A DNA stretch of 64,000 nt, taken from contig NZ_BAABDD010000014.1 in NCBI RefSeq assembly GCF_039539445.1, forward strand, positions 62,001-126,000, given 5' to 3'. A model generated the notes under the pieces. That model was not told where the DNA came from and ran no database searches. It was given only the letters and a program-made list of their open reading frames with translations. Of this stretch, positions 16,802-25,726 are shown piece by piece. The DNA is from Salinactinospora qingdaonensis. GTDB lineage: Bacteria; Actinomycetota; Actinomycetes; Streptosporangiales; Streptosporangiaceae. The position numbers were made by a program, and so were the translations under genes. Position 1 is the stretch's first letter; each line of letters starts with the position of its first letter.

Positions 16802-18232
16802 GTGACGGAGTCGATGGACGCGAGCGCCGGTGCCGAAGCGGGTGCGCAGGAGCTCAACGGGCAGTCGCCGCTGAGCCTGAGCACCCGCGCTGCCCGTAAC
16901 CTGGCGACGACGACCAAGTCCACGCCCCAGATGCAGGACATCTCCTCGCGGTGGCTGCTGCGCATCCTGCCGTGGGTCCAGGCCAGGGGCGGCGCCTACC
17001 GCGTCAACCGCCGGCTCACCTACGCGGTCGGTGACGGGCGGGTCACCTTCACCAACACCGGCTCCGAAGTGCAGGTCATCCCGCCGGAGCTGGCCGAGCT
17101 GGCCCCGCTGCGCGGCTTTGAGGACCTAGAGGTCCTCACCGCGATGGCCGGGCGCTTCACCCAGCAGGAGTTCCAGCCCGGTGACGTGCTCGTGGAGAGG
17201 GGCCAACCGGCCGACCAGATCGTGCTCATCGCCCACGGCAAGGTCAACAAGCTCGGTCAGGGCGAGTACGGCGATAACACCGTGCTCGACGTGTTGGCCG
17301 ACGGTGAGCACTTCGGCGAGCAGCTCATGGTCGAAGACGAGGGCGAGTGGGAGTTCACCGTCAAGGCCGTGACCCCCTGCATCGTGCTGTCGCTGTCGCG
17401 CCAGGCCTTCGCCGAGCTGCGCGACCAGTCCGAGGCGCTGCGCGAGCAGCTCCAACGCAGCCAGGCCGACCGTTCCGCTGCACAGAACAAGTACGGCGAG
17501 GCCGCCATCGAACTGGCCTCGGGACACTCCGGCGAGCCCGACCTGCCCGGCACCTTCGTCGACTACGAGCTCTCCCCGCGCGAGTACGAGCTCAGCGTCG
17601 CCCAGACCGTGCTGCGCGTGCACACTCGCGTGGCCGATCTCTACAACGAGCCGATGAACCAGGTCGAGCAGCAGTTGCGGCTCACCATCGAGGCGCTGCG
17701 CGAGCGCCAAGAGAACGAGATGATCAACAACACCGACTTCGGGTTGTTGCACAACGCCGACCTCAAGCAGCGCATCCACACCCGCACCGGCCCGCCTACT
17801 CCCGATGACCTCGACGAGCTGCTGTCGATGCGCCGCAACACGCAGTACCTCCTGGCCCACCCCCGCGCCATCGCCGCCTTCGGCCGCGAGTGCAACCGCC
17901 GGGGCCTCTACCCCGACAACGTCGACTTCGCCGGGCACATGGTGCCCGCGTGGCGCGGCGTGCCGGTGCTGCCCTGCAACAAGATCCCGATCAGCAAGAC
18001 CCGCACCAGCTCCATCCTGGCCATGCGTACCGGCGAGAACAACCAGGGTGTGATCGGGCTGCACCAGACCGGTCTGCCCGACGAGTACGAGCCCGGCCTA
18101 TCGGTGCGGTTCATGGGCATCAACGAAAAAGCCCTGATCTCCTACCTGGTCAGCACCTACTTCTCCGCCGCCATCCTCGTTCCCGACGCGCTGGGCGTCC
18201 TGGAGCACGTCGAGATCGGACGGGAGAACTAG
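16802..18232 (+). CDS. eshA: Family 2B encapsulin shell protein (EshA-like)
   Basis: Shell protein of a protein nanocompartment, 476 residues, matching the EshA/family 2B encapsulins in length and order. A disordered N-terminus (1-25) is followed by STRAARNLATTTKS and RWLLRILPWV (N-arm region). A cyclic-nucleotide-binding-like domain lies at about 100-210, with FGE at 171-173, but the phosphate-binding Arg normally found after it is absent (EFTVKA). The HK97-type shell part follows, with YELSPREYELSVAQTVLRVH, NNTDFGLLHNADLKQR and KTRTSSILAMRTG. Such shells enclose terpenoid or polyprenyl enzymes, and the next gene is one. EshA of Streptomyces griseus influences sporulation and antibiotic production. 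A dispersed element overlaps the stop codon. Confidence 0.9.
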   Translation: MTESMDASAGAEAGAQELNGQSPLSLSTRAARNLATTTKSTPQMQDISSRWLLRILPWVQARGGAYRVNRRLTYAVGDGRVTFTNTGSEVQVIPPELAELAPLRGFEDLEVLTAMAGRFTQQEFQPGDVLVERGQPADQIVLIAHGKVNKLGQGEYGDNTVLDVLADGEHFGEQLMVEDEGEWEFTVKAVTPCIVLSLSRQAFAELRDQSEALREQLQRSQADRSAAQNKYGEAAIELASGHSGEPDLPGTFVDYELSPREYELSVAQTVLRVHTRVADLYNEPMNQVEQQLRLTIEALRERQENEMINNTDFGLLHNADLKQRIHTRTGPPTPDDLDELLSMRRNTQYLLAHPRAIAAFGRECNRRGLYPDNVDFAGHMVPAWRGVPVLPCNKIPISKTRTSSILAMRTGENNQGVIGLHQTGLPDEYEPGLSVRFMGINEKALISYLVSTYFSAAILVPDALGVLEHVEIGREN

Positions 18233-18395
18233 GTTCTGTTTTTGGACGGGCGACGAGGGCCGGCGGTGGGCGCACGCGGGTGAGTGCGTCCACCGCCGCC
18301 CCGCGGGCTGCCGAGATCGCGCAGCGATCGAGGCACGAGCGGACGAAAAAACACTCCCACAGTCCCCGCCCCCAGCCGTCCGACAAACAGAATCT
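18231..18395 (-). repeat. Dispersed hairpin element, complete copy B
   Basis: A 165-bp element bounded by inverted ends (left AGGTTCTGTTTTTGGACGG, right CCGTCCGACAAACAGAATCT). The core on this copy (18307-18344) reads GCTGCCGAGATCGCGCAGCG then ATCGAGGCACGAGCGG. The left end includes the last two bases of the encapsulin stop codon. Its long snap-back structure could end transcription. The stretch 18396-18785, up to the polyprenyl synthase, has no recognisable gene. Confidence 0.75.
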
Positions 18396-18785
18396 AAGCG
18401 GAGCAGGCGCCCCTTGGGCAGCCGAGGTTTCGCACCCCTCACCCCGCGCGATTGCCCGTGGCAGCCGCGCGGGTCCACAGCCACCGGTGGGTGTAAGGCG
18501 GCCGTGCTGGTCGCCTCGCGCCACCGCCACCCTCGCCGCAGCGGTCCCGTCGCCACATCCCCGGCCCGGCTGGAGTGTCGGCGGGACTGGCCTGGAGCCC
18601 GTGCTGGCAGGAGCAGGGATCTCCCGGTTCTGGTCGACACGGGGTGGGGCCGTGACGGAGTCCGGTGCCGCGGGCGCCGCGAGTGCTCGGCCACCCGCGG
18701 CACCGGGGTCAGATGCGCCCTAGCGGCGCCCGATCAACCCGACAATCTCGGGACCGTGTGGTGAATATAAGGAGGAATCGGGGCC

Positions 18786-19829
18786 ATGGCCGCTATCGAG
18801 GAGGAACGTGCCGCCGAGAGTTCAGTCAGCCAAACACTGGCCTGGAGCCGCGCCACGGTCGACCCCGCATTGCGCGCCGCGGTCGACACGCTGTCCGGCT
18901 CCACACGCCGTGTCATCGGCTACCACTTCGGTTGGTGTGACCAACACGGTCACCCGATCGCTACCCCCGCCGGAAAGGCGGTCCGCCCCGCGTTGGCCCT
19001 CCTGGCAGCTACGGCCACCGGCGGTACCGCTGCGGTGGCCACTCCCGCCGCCGCGGCCGTGGAGCTCGTGCACAATTTCTCCCTGCTCCACGACGACGTC
19101 ATGGACGGCGACACCAACCGCCGTCACCGCCCCACGGCCTGGAGCGTGTTCGGCCTCGGCCCGGCGATCCTGGCCGGTGACGCGCTGCTCACCCTCGCCT
19201 TGGATGTGCTCGCCGCCAGCGGCAACCCGACCGCGCAAGAGGGCGTGCGCATGGTCAGTGCCGCCGTGCAGGATCTGGTGGCCGGCCAAAGTTCCGACAT
19301 GGCCTTCGAGGAACGCCGAGACGTCGGCGTCGAGGAGTGCGTGAGCATGGCGCGGCGCAAGACCGCCGCGCTGTTGGGGTGCTCGTGCGCGCTGGGTGCC
19401 TCGTTCGCCGGAGCTTCACCCGAGCGGGTCGAACACCTGCGCGCCTTCGGCGACCACCTGGGGTTGGCCTTCCAGTTCGCCGACGATCTGCTGGGGATCT
19501 GGGGAGATTCCCAGACGACCGGCAAACCAGTCCACTCCGACCTGCGTAACCGCAAGAAATCCCTGCCGGTGGTCGCGGCCCTGGCCTCCGACACCGACGC
19601 GGGACGGGAGCTGGCCGCGTTCTACACCGACGAACGGCCCCTGGACGAGGCCGACGTGGTCCGCGCCGCCCAACTCGTCGACAACGCCGGCGGGCGTGCC
19701 TGGGCCCAATCCCAGGCCGACGAGCTCCTCGCCCAAGCCCTCCAGCATTTGCAGGCCGCCGAGCCCGCCCCAGAGCCGGCAGCCGAGCTCACCGCCCTGG
19801 CCCACCTAGCGGTGCGCCGCGACCACTGA
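18786..19829 (+). CDS. Polyprenyl diphosphate synthase (likely encapsulin cargo)
   Basis: Trans-isoprenyl diphosphate synthase of 347 residues, condensing isopentenyl diphosphate with an allylic diphosphate. First Asp-rich motif DDVMD (103-107), the GK-RP substrate region (63-68), FQ at 229-230 and second motif DDLLGIWGD (233-241) are all intact, so it should be active. AAGGAGG lies ten bases before the ATG. Members of this family are known cargo of family 2B encapsulins, and the shell gene is directly upstream. No Pro/Ala-rich targeting tail is obvious; the first 20 residues or the Ala/Pro/Glu-rich C-terminus (after about 315) could act as one. Confidence 0.88.
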   Translation: MAAIEEERAAESSVSQTLAWSRATVDPALRAAVDTLSGSTRRVIGYHFGWCDQHGHPIATPAGKAVRPALALLAATATGGTAAVATPAAAAVELVHNFSLLHDDVMDGDTNRRHRPTAWSVFGLGPAILAGDALLTLALDVLAASGNPTAQEGVRMVSAAVQDLVAGQSSDMAFEERRDVGVEECVSMARRKTAALLGCSCALGASFAGASPERVEHLRAFGDHLGLAFQFADDLLGIWGDSQTTGKPVHSDLRNRKKSLPVVAALASDTDAGRELAAFYTDERPLDEADVVRAAQLVDNAGGRAWAQSQADELLAQALQHLQAAEPAPEPAAELTALAHLAVRRDH

Positions 19830-19980
19830 CAACGCCCATCTCTTCGCAGCCACCCCGTTCCCCCTTGCTCCCGGGCACGGGTTTTCTACACGCCGCGTCT
19901 CGCCGCAGCCCACCGTTGCCCCGTGCCCCTGCGGGCGGTGAGTGAACGCACCCGCGCACAACTCCTGCACCGTCGCCTGG

Positions 19981-20110
19981 GGCCTGTTTTTTTGAACGGC
20001 TGGGGTGTGGAGGTGTTCTTCGTTCGCTCGCGCCTCGATCGCTACGCGATCTCGGCAGCCCATGGGGTGGCAGCGGACGCGCTCGCCCGTTTTGTCTCTC
20101 ACTTGTCGTC
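19981..20110 (+). repeat. Dispersed hairpin element, copy C
   Basis: Left arm GGCCTGTTTTTTTGAACGGC at 19981, core TTCGCTCGCGCCTCGATCGC at 20023 continuing to 20060. The hairpin loop on the minus strand is GTA. The right end is decayed and its limit is approximate. It lies between the convergent polyprenyl synthase and helicase genes; nothing else was seen in that 311-bp gap. Confidence 0.7.
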
Positions 20111-20140
20111 GTTGTAGTTAAACACCCTGGTCGCTCGGCG

Positions 20141-22678
20141 CTAGGCTTCCAGGCGGTTCACCGCCGTCACCTGTACGACCGCCCGGCCCTCCTCATCGGA
20201 GGCGGCCAGGTCGATCTCGGCGCTAATGCCCCAGTCGTGGTGGTCCTCGGGGTCGTCGAAGATCTGCCGCACGCGCCACACCTGCGCGTCCTCTTCGACC
20301 AGCAGCAGCGCCGGACCGCGCGCGTCGGGGCCGATGCCGATCTCGTCGTACTCGTCGTAGTAGTCGGCCAGCGCCTCCTCCCAGGCTGTTGCGTCCCAGC
20401 CCGAGGCGCCATCCAGTTCCCCCAGCTTGGCGTAGTCCTCCCGCGCGGCCAGCTCCACGCGGCGGAACAGCTCGTTGCGTACCAGCACGCGGAAAGCCCG
20501 GTGGTTGGCGGTCACCGGCTTGGGACGGTCGTCGGCGCACTCGGTTTCCGCGGTGTCGGCGGAGGGGTTGGTCAGCTCTTCCCACTCGTCGAGCAGACTG
20601 GAGTCGACCTGGCGCACCAGCTCGCCCAGCCACTCGATCAGGTCGCGCAGCTCCTCGGTTTTGGCGTCCTCGGGGATGGTCTGGTTCACCGCCTTGTAGG
20701 CGCCGGCCAAATAGCGCAGCACCAGCCCTTCCGAGCGGGCCAGCTCGTAATGGCCGATGTACTCCGAGAACGTCATCGCCCGCTCGTAGAGGTCGCGCGC
20801 CACCGACTTGGGCCGCAGCGGGTGGTCGCCTACCCACGGGTGGCCGCGCCGGTAGACCTCGTAGGCGTGGTCGAGCAGCTCCTCCAGCGGCTTGGGGTAG
20901 GTGATCTCCTCCAGGCGCTCCATGCGCTCCTCGTACTCCACCCCCTCGGCCTTCATCCGCGCGATGGCCTCGCCGCGTTCCTTGTTCTGTTGGGCCGCCA
21001 GGATCTGGCGCGGATCGTCGAGCGTGGATTCCACCAGCGTCAACACGTCCAGCGGATAGCTCGGCGAGGTCGGGTCGAGCAGTTCCAGTGAGGCCAGCGC
21101 GAACGTCGACAGCGGCTGGTTGAGCGCGAAGTCGGGTTGCAGGTCGACGGTTAGTCGAGCGGTGCGGCCCGCCTCGTCGGGCTCGTCGAGCTTTTCCACG
21201 ATGCCGCCGTCGAGCAGCGAACGGTAGATCGCGATGGCCTCGCTGATGTGGCGGCGTCGGTACTTGGGCTCTTCGTGGTTGTCGGTGAGCAGTTGGCGCA
21301 TCGCCGCGAAGCAGTCGCCGGGCCGGGCGATGACGCTCAACAGCATCGCGTTACTCACCTTGAACCGGGAGGTCAACGGCTCGGGATCGGCGGCGATCAG
21401 TTTCTCGAAGGTGGCCTTGTCCCAGCCGACGAAGCCCTCCGGTGCCTTCTTGCGCACCACCTTGCGCCGTTTCTTGGGGTCGTCCCCGGCTTTGGCGAGC
21501 GCTTTCTCGTTCTCCACCACATGCTCGGGCGCTTGCACGACGACGTTGCCCACCGTGTCGAAGCCGGCGCGGCCCGCACGACCGGCGATCTGGTGGAACT
21601 CGCGCGCGCTGAGCCGGCGCACGCGAGCACCGTCGTACTTGGACAACCCCGTGAACAGCACCGTACGGATCGGCACGTTGACCCCCACCCCGAGGGTGTC
21701 GGTACCGCAGATGACTTTGAGCAGCCCCGCCTGGGCGAGCCGTTCCACCAGCCGCCGGTATTTGGGCAGCATGCCGGCGTGGTGTACGCCGATGCCGTGA
21801 CGCACGTAGCGCGACAGGTTGCGCCCGAACCGGGTGGTGAAGCGGAAGTTGCCGATCTCCTTGGCGATGGCGTCCTTCTCCGCGCGGCTGCACATGTTGA
21901 TGCTGGTCAGGGACTGCGCCCGTTCCACGGCTTGAGCCTGGGTGAAGTGCACGATGTAGACCGGCGACTCGTGGGTGCTCAGCAGCTCCTCGAGCGTCTC
22001 GTGCAGCGCCGTGGTGCGGTAGGAGTAGAACAGCGGTACCGGCCGCTCCGCGGATTTGACCACCGAAGTGGTGCGGCCGGTGCGCCGCGTCAAATCCTCC
22101 TCGAAGCGCGTGACGTCGCCCAGCGTCGCCGACATCAGCAAGAACTGCACCCGGGGCAGTTCCAGCAGCGGCACCTGCCAGGCCCAGCCGCGGTCGGGCT
22201 CGGCGTAGAAATGGAACTCGTCCATGACGACTTGGCCGATATCGGCCTCGGCGCCGTCGCGCAGCGCGATGTTGGCCAGCACTTCGGCCGTGCAGCACAC
22301 GATGGGGGCGCCGGGGTTCACGCTGGCGTCGCCGGTCATCATGCCGACGTTGACCGTGCCAAACACCTCGCACAGGTCAAAGAACTTCTCCGAGACCAGG
22401 GCCTTGATAGGGGCGGTGTAGAAGCTGCGCTCACCGCGGGCAAACGATGTGAAGTGCGCGCCCGCCGCCACCAGGCTCTTACCTGAGCCGGTGGGGGTGC
22501 TGAGGATGACGTTGGACCCCGACACCACCTCGATGAGGGCCTCTTCCTGGTGAGGGTAGAGCGTGAGCCCACGTTCCTCCGCCCAGGTGGCGAACGTCTC
22601 GAATAGGGAGTCGGGTTCAGGGTCTGCGGGGAGATGATCGAGGAGACTCACACCTCCCATACTGCCCGCTGTCATCAA
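20141..22678 (-). CDS. SKI2-like DEAD/DEAH helicase with DUF3516 C-terminal part
   Basis: ATP-dependent helicase of 845 residues. Motif I TPTGSGKS (61-68), motif II DEFH (153-156), SAT in LLMSATLGD, and the motif VI region HQIAGRAGRAG are complete. The C-terminal half carries the DUF3516 extension found in an actinobacterial helicase group. RNA is the likely substrate by analogy with SKI2 proteins, but this is inference. The start codon is uncertain because no clear ribosome site precedes the first Met; an internal Met seven codons later is possible. Confidence 0.85.
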   Translation of the reverse strand: MMTAGSMGGVSLLDHLPADPEPDSLFETFATWAEERGLTLYPHQEEALIEVVSGSNVILSTPTGSGKSLVAAGAHFTSFARGERSFYTAPIKALVSEKFFDLCEVFGTVNVGMMTGDASVNPGAPIVCCTAEVLANIALRDGAEADIGQVVMDEFHFYAEPDRGWAWQVPLLELPRVQFLLMSATLGDVTRFEEDLTRRTGRTTSVVKSAERPVPLFYSYRTTALHETLEELLSTHESPVYIVHFTQAQAVERAQSLTSINMCSRAEKDAIAKEIGNFRFTTRFGRNLSRYVRHGIGVHHAGMLPKYRRLVERLAQAGLLKVICGTDTLGVGVNVPIRTVLFTGLSKYDGARVRRLSAREFHQIAGRAGRAGFDTVGNVVVQAPEHVVENEKALAKAGDDPKKRRKVVRKKAPEGFVGWDKATFEKLIAADPEPLTSRFKVSNAMLLSVIARPGDCFAAMRQLLTDNHEEPKYRRRHISEAIAIYRSLLDGGIVEKLDEPDEAGRTARLTVDLQPDFALNQPLSTFALASLELLDPTSPSYPLDVLTLVESTLDDPRQILAAQQNKERGEAIARMKAEGVEYEERMERLEEITYPKPLEELLDHAYEVYRRGHPWVGDHPLRPKSVARDLYERAMTFSEYIGHYELARSEGLVLRYLAGAYKAVNQTIPEDAKTEELRDLIEWLGELVRQVDSSLLDEWEELTNPSADTAETECADDRPKPVTANHRAFRVLVRNELFRRVELAAREDYAKLGELDGASGWDATAWEEALADYYDEYDEIGIGPDARGPALLLVEEDAQVWRVRQIFDDPEDHHDWGISAEIDLAASDEEGRAVVQVTAVNRLEA

Positions 22679-22800
22679 CCGTCCGGGACACCGCTACCGA
22701 CAACGTGCCTGCCCCCGCCCGCCGTAGGCCGTGGTAAAACGCCAGGACAGCGGCGGTGGGGCCCGGTGCGTTCGAGGGGCGCTGTCGGCGCGGCAGCGGC

Positions 22801-23769
22801 TCAGTCCAGCACCTTGGCCAGGAAGTCCAGCCGACGTTCGTGCTGCATCGCCTCGCCGCCCTCGTGGCCGTTGAACTCCCACAGTTTCATCTCTTTGGGG
22901 CCGGCGTAGGCGTTGTAGACCGCATAACAGGTCGACGGGGGTGTGACCGGGTCCATGTAGCCGGCGCTGAACGCTGCGGGCACGGTGGCACGAGGGGCGA
23001 AGTTGAGAGCGTCGACGTAGGCCAGCGTCGTGAACACGTCGTCGATCCGGTTGCGGTGGACCTGGCAGTAGCGCGCCAGTTCCAGATAGGGGCCCTCAGT
23101 GGCGATCTCGGCGCCGCGGCGCATGTGCGCCAGGAAGGGGCAGTCCGAGATCACACCGGCCACATCCGGCACGAGGGCTCCCACCGCCACAGCCAGCCCG
23201 CCGCCTTGGCTGCCCCCCATCACCGCGACCCGCTGCGGGTCGACGACGGAGAGCCGCCGAGCGGCATCCACCGCGTGCACCGCGTCGGTGATGACACGGC
23301 GGTAGTAGTACTCGCGCGGGTTGAGCACTCCGTTGGTCATGAAGCCGGGAAAGTGGGGGTGCGGCGAGGCGACCGGGTCTTGGGTCTCGCCGGTGCGCCC
23401 GCCGCTGCCCTGGCCCCGAAGGTCCATGACCAGGTGGGCGTAGCCAGCCGAAGCGTAGAGCAGGAAGTCGAGCGGGTTGCCGCGGCCACCGCCGTAGCCG
23501 GGAAACTCCACCACGCAGGGCAGTTGTCCGGTGCGTTCGCGCGGCAGCACCAGCCACGCTTTGACGGGGTGGCCGGCGAAACCGGCGTAGGCGAGGTCGA
23601 AAACCTCGACGGTGTGCAGCCGCCGAGGGTGGGCGACGAGTTGCGGGGTCACCCGGCGTTCCCCGCTTTCGGCCAGGGTCTCGGCCCAAAACTCGTCGAA
23701 GTCGTCGGGCGCGGTGCTCGCGACCTGGAAGTCGCGAAGTTCGTCCAAGGGCAGATCGGTGCGCGGCAT
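22801..23769 (-). CDS. Acetylxylan esterase/cephalosporin-C deacetylase family protein
   Basis: Alpha/beta hydrolase of the AXE1 family, 322 residues. Family marks are the N-terminal DDFDEFWAETL, VEFPGYGGGRG (oxyanion loop), the nucleophile in GGSQGGG, Asp in GYMDPVTPP and His in FNGHEGG. These enzymes remove acetyl groups from short xylo-oligosaccharides or cephalosporin C, are cytoplasmic, and often hexameric. No signal peptide is present. About 120 bp from the helicase on the same strand; a functional link is not evident. Confidence 0.87.
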   Translation of the reverse strand: MPRTDLPLDELRDFQVASTAPDDFDEFWAETLAESGERRVTPQLVAHPRRLHTVEVFDLAYAGFAGHPVKAWLVLPRERTGQLPCVVEFPGYGGGRGNPLDFLLYASAGYAHLVMDLRGQGSGGRTGETQDPVASPHPHFPGFMTNGVLNPREYYYRRVITDAVHAVDAARRLSVVDPQRVAVMGGSQGGGLAVAVGALVPDVAGVISDCPFLAHMRRGAEIATEGPYLELARYCQVHRNRIDDVFTTLAYVDALNFAPRATVPAAFSAGYMDPVTPPSTCYAVYNAYAGPKEMKLWEFNGHEGGEAMQHERRLDFLAKVLD

Positions 23770-23923
23770 GGCACGACCTTATGCAGCCGGCGCCCTCGCC
23801 GTCACCTTGAATGCATACGTGAGGCGGGGCACCGCGTCCCCCGCGCAACGACTGTCACCTTGGCTTCACCCGGTGGCTGCGTGGATGCCACCGGCCGTGG
23901 CACGCGGTTCGCGCCCGCAGCGC

Positions 23924-24074
23924 GGCAGCTCCTCACCTGCGAGGATGGTCCGGTCCGCTGGCGTCGGCGGGTTCAGGGGGAGACGTAAGCTCCGCAGTAT
24001 GCGGGGGTGGTCCCCTGTCCGTACGCCCCCAAACTCCCGTGGAACGGTACTCCCCACGCATGCGGGAATGGTTG
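23924..24074 (+). CRISPR. Decayed three-repeat CRISPR relic
   Basis: Three degenerate copies of the 28-bp type I-E repeat of the main arrays lie at 23924-23951, 23986-24013 and 24047-24074. By eye they match the consensus at about 18, 16 and 22 of 28 positions, best in the 3' half (GGATGGTCC, GGGTGGTCC, GGAATGGTTG). The gaps are 34 and 33 bases, the spacer size of the intact arrays. The last copy keeps the stem CTCCCC / GCGGG. It is about 31 kb from the functional arrays and 27 bp from dispersed element D. Confidence 0.6.
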
Positions 24075-24101
24075 TGGCGGGCGGTGGGGAAAGCCTCATC
24101 G

Positions 24102-24556
24102 TTCGCTCGTACCTCGATCGCTGCGCGATCTCGGCAGCCTGCGGGGCGCGGGGGCAGGGGCGGCATCAAACGATGCGAGGGCGCGGAGAGTGGGGTGATA
24201 TCGAGCAATGCGGGGGCGGGGTGAGGTGCCGTGACGCGACGCAGGCAGCCACCGGGGGGAGGAGTATTGCCTATAGCCCAGGACACAGCAACGGGTGACG
24301 GCCTCCCCTGGGTGTGGTGCTATCCGTAATTCTGGTGGGTGGGGTGTGGCTGTATATGGTGGTTTTCCTTGGGTGTGGCGCCAGGTTAGGCGCCTCAACG
24401 ACAGTCGCCCTGTGGCCGGGGTTTCGGGGTGGGACGTCAGGTTGAAGCGCTTGTCTCAGAGGTGTCTCGTGCTCTGGGGGTGTTCAAGCATCCGTCCCAG
24501 GGGCACAGCCCACCTCTGAGCTGCCGAGATCGCGCAGCGATCGAAGTACGAGCGAC
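24102..24556. repeat. Inverted couple of dispersed elements, copies D and E
   Basis: Core D (24102-24138, plus orientation, GTTCGCTCGTACCTCGATCG start one base earlier) and core E (24520-24556, minus orientation) face each other across about 380 bp. Both have GCA loops on the minus-type strand. The stretch between them is G-rich and has no gene; it includes TGTGGCGCCAGGTTAGGCG, part of which (GGCGCCAGGTTAG) recurs inside the couple at 62041. The whole gap 23770-24736 carries no gene. Confidence 0.65.
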
Positions 24557-24736
24557 GAAGAACACCACACGTCTCCCTCAACCCAACCCACACCCCGCCT
24601 CAGGCTCTGCGCAGGCGGGGAGGGTCCGGCGCAGGCGACACGCCAGCTCGGAGCGAACAGCCGTGCTCCCGCCCATGCGGACGTGGGCCGTGGGGCGCGC
24701 ACTGGGGACTTCCGGTGCCCGCCCCGGCTGCGACGG

Positions 24737-25726
24737 CTAGACCAGCCCCAGCTTGGCGATGGCCTCGCGCTCCTCGGAGAGTTCCTTGACCGAGACGTCG
24801 ATGCGCTCGCGCGAGAACGAGTCGATCTCCAGTCCCTGCACGATCTCCCACTGGCCGCCGCGCGAGACGACGGGGAAGGAGGAGATGAGCCCCTCGGGAA
24901 CGCCGTAGGAGCCGTCCGACATCACGGCCGCGGAGGTCCAGTCGCCCTCGGGCGTGCCGTTGACCCAGTCGTAGACGTGGTCGATAGCCGCGTTGGCCGC
25001 CGAGGCGGCCGAGGATGCGCCGCGGGCCTCGATAATGGCGGCGCCGCGCTTGGCCACGGTCGGGATGAACTCATTCTCCAGCCACGCCTGGTCGTTGACC
25101 GCGGCAGCGCCGGTGGTGCCGTTAACCTCGGCGTGGAAGATGTCAGGGTACTGGGTCGCGGAGTGGTTACCCCAGATCGTGAGCTTCTTGATCTCACTGA
25201 CCTGCACGTTGAGCTTCTTGGCGAGCTGACTGAGCGCCCGGTTGTGGTCCAGGCGCGTCATGGCGGTGAACTGTTCGGCTGGGACATCGGGCGCGTGTGC
25301 TTGGGCGATCAGCGCGTTGCTGTTGGCCGGGTTGCCCACGACCAGCACTCGGACGTCGTCGGCAGCACCGGCGTTGATCGCTTCACCCTGGGGCTTGAAG
25401 ATCCCACCGTTGGCCTCCAGCAGGTCTCCGCGCTCCATGCCCTTGGTGCGCGGACGGGCGCCCACGAGCAGTGCGACGTTGGCGCCGTCGAACGCCTGGC
25501 GTGCGTCATCGAACACGTCGACGCTACGCAGCAGCGGAAACGCGCAGTCGTCAAGTTCCATCGCTGTGCCCTCAGCGGCCTGCACCGCCTGGGGGATCTC
25601 CAGCAGGCGGAGATTGACCGGCGTGTCCGGGCCGAGCAACTGCCCGGAGGCGATGCGGAACAACAGCGCATAGCCGATCTGGCCGGCGGCGCCGGTAACG
25701 GTGACGTTGACGGGTACTTGGGCCAT
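24737..25726 (-). CDS. mdh: Malate dehydrogenase
   Basis: NAD-dependent malate dehydrogenase of the citric acid cycle, 329 residues, of the cytosolic/eukaryote-like type common in actinobacteria. The Rossmann start VTVTGAAGQIGYALLFRIA, the substrate loop VGARPRTKGMERGDLL, VVGNPANSNALI and the catalytic His in IWGNHSATQYPD are all present. The ATG at 25726 has AGGAG upstream; the frame is open for 30 further codons without features. The region 25727-26122 upstream contains its promoter and no other gene. Confidence 0.95.
   Translation of the reverse strand: MAQVPVNVTVTGAAGQIGYALLFRIASGQLLGPDTPVNLRLLEIPQAVQAAEGTAMELDDCAFPLLRSVDVFDDARQAFDGANVALLVGARPRTKGMERGDLLEANGGIFKPQGEAINAGAADDVRVLVVGNPANSNALIAQAHAPDVPAEQFTAMTRLDHNRALSQLAKKLNVQVSEIKKLTIWGNHSATQYPDIFHAEVNGTTGAAAVNDQAWLENEFIPTVAKRGAAIIEARGASSAASAANAAIDHVYDWVNGTPEGDWTSAAVMSDGSYGVPEGLISSFPVVSRGGQWEIVQGLEIDSFSRERIDVSVKELSEEREAIAKLGLV

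Noticed and set aside
18396..18785. Small genes between encapsulin and polyprenyl synthase
   Set aside because: Frames such as 18414-18764 have no ribosome site or domain and overlap frames on both strands.
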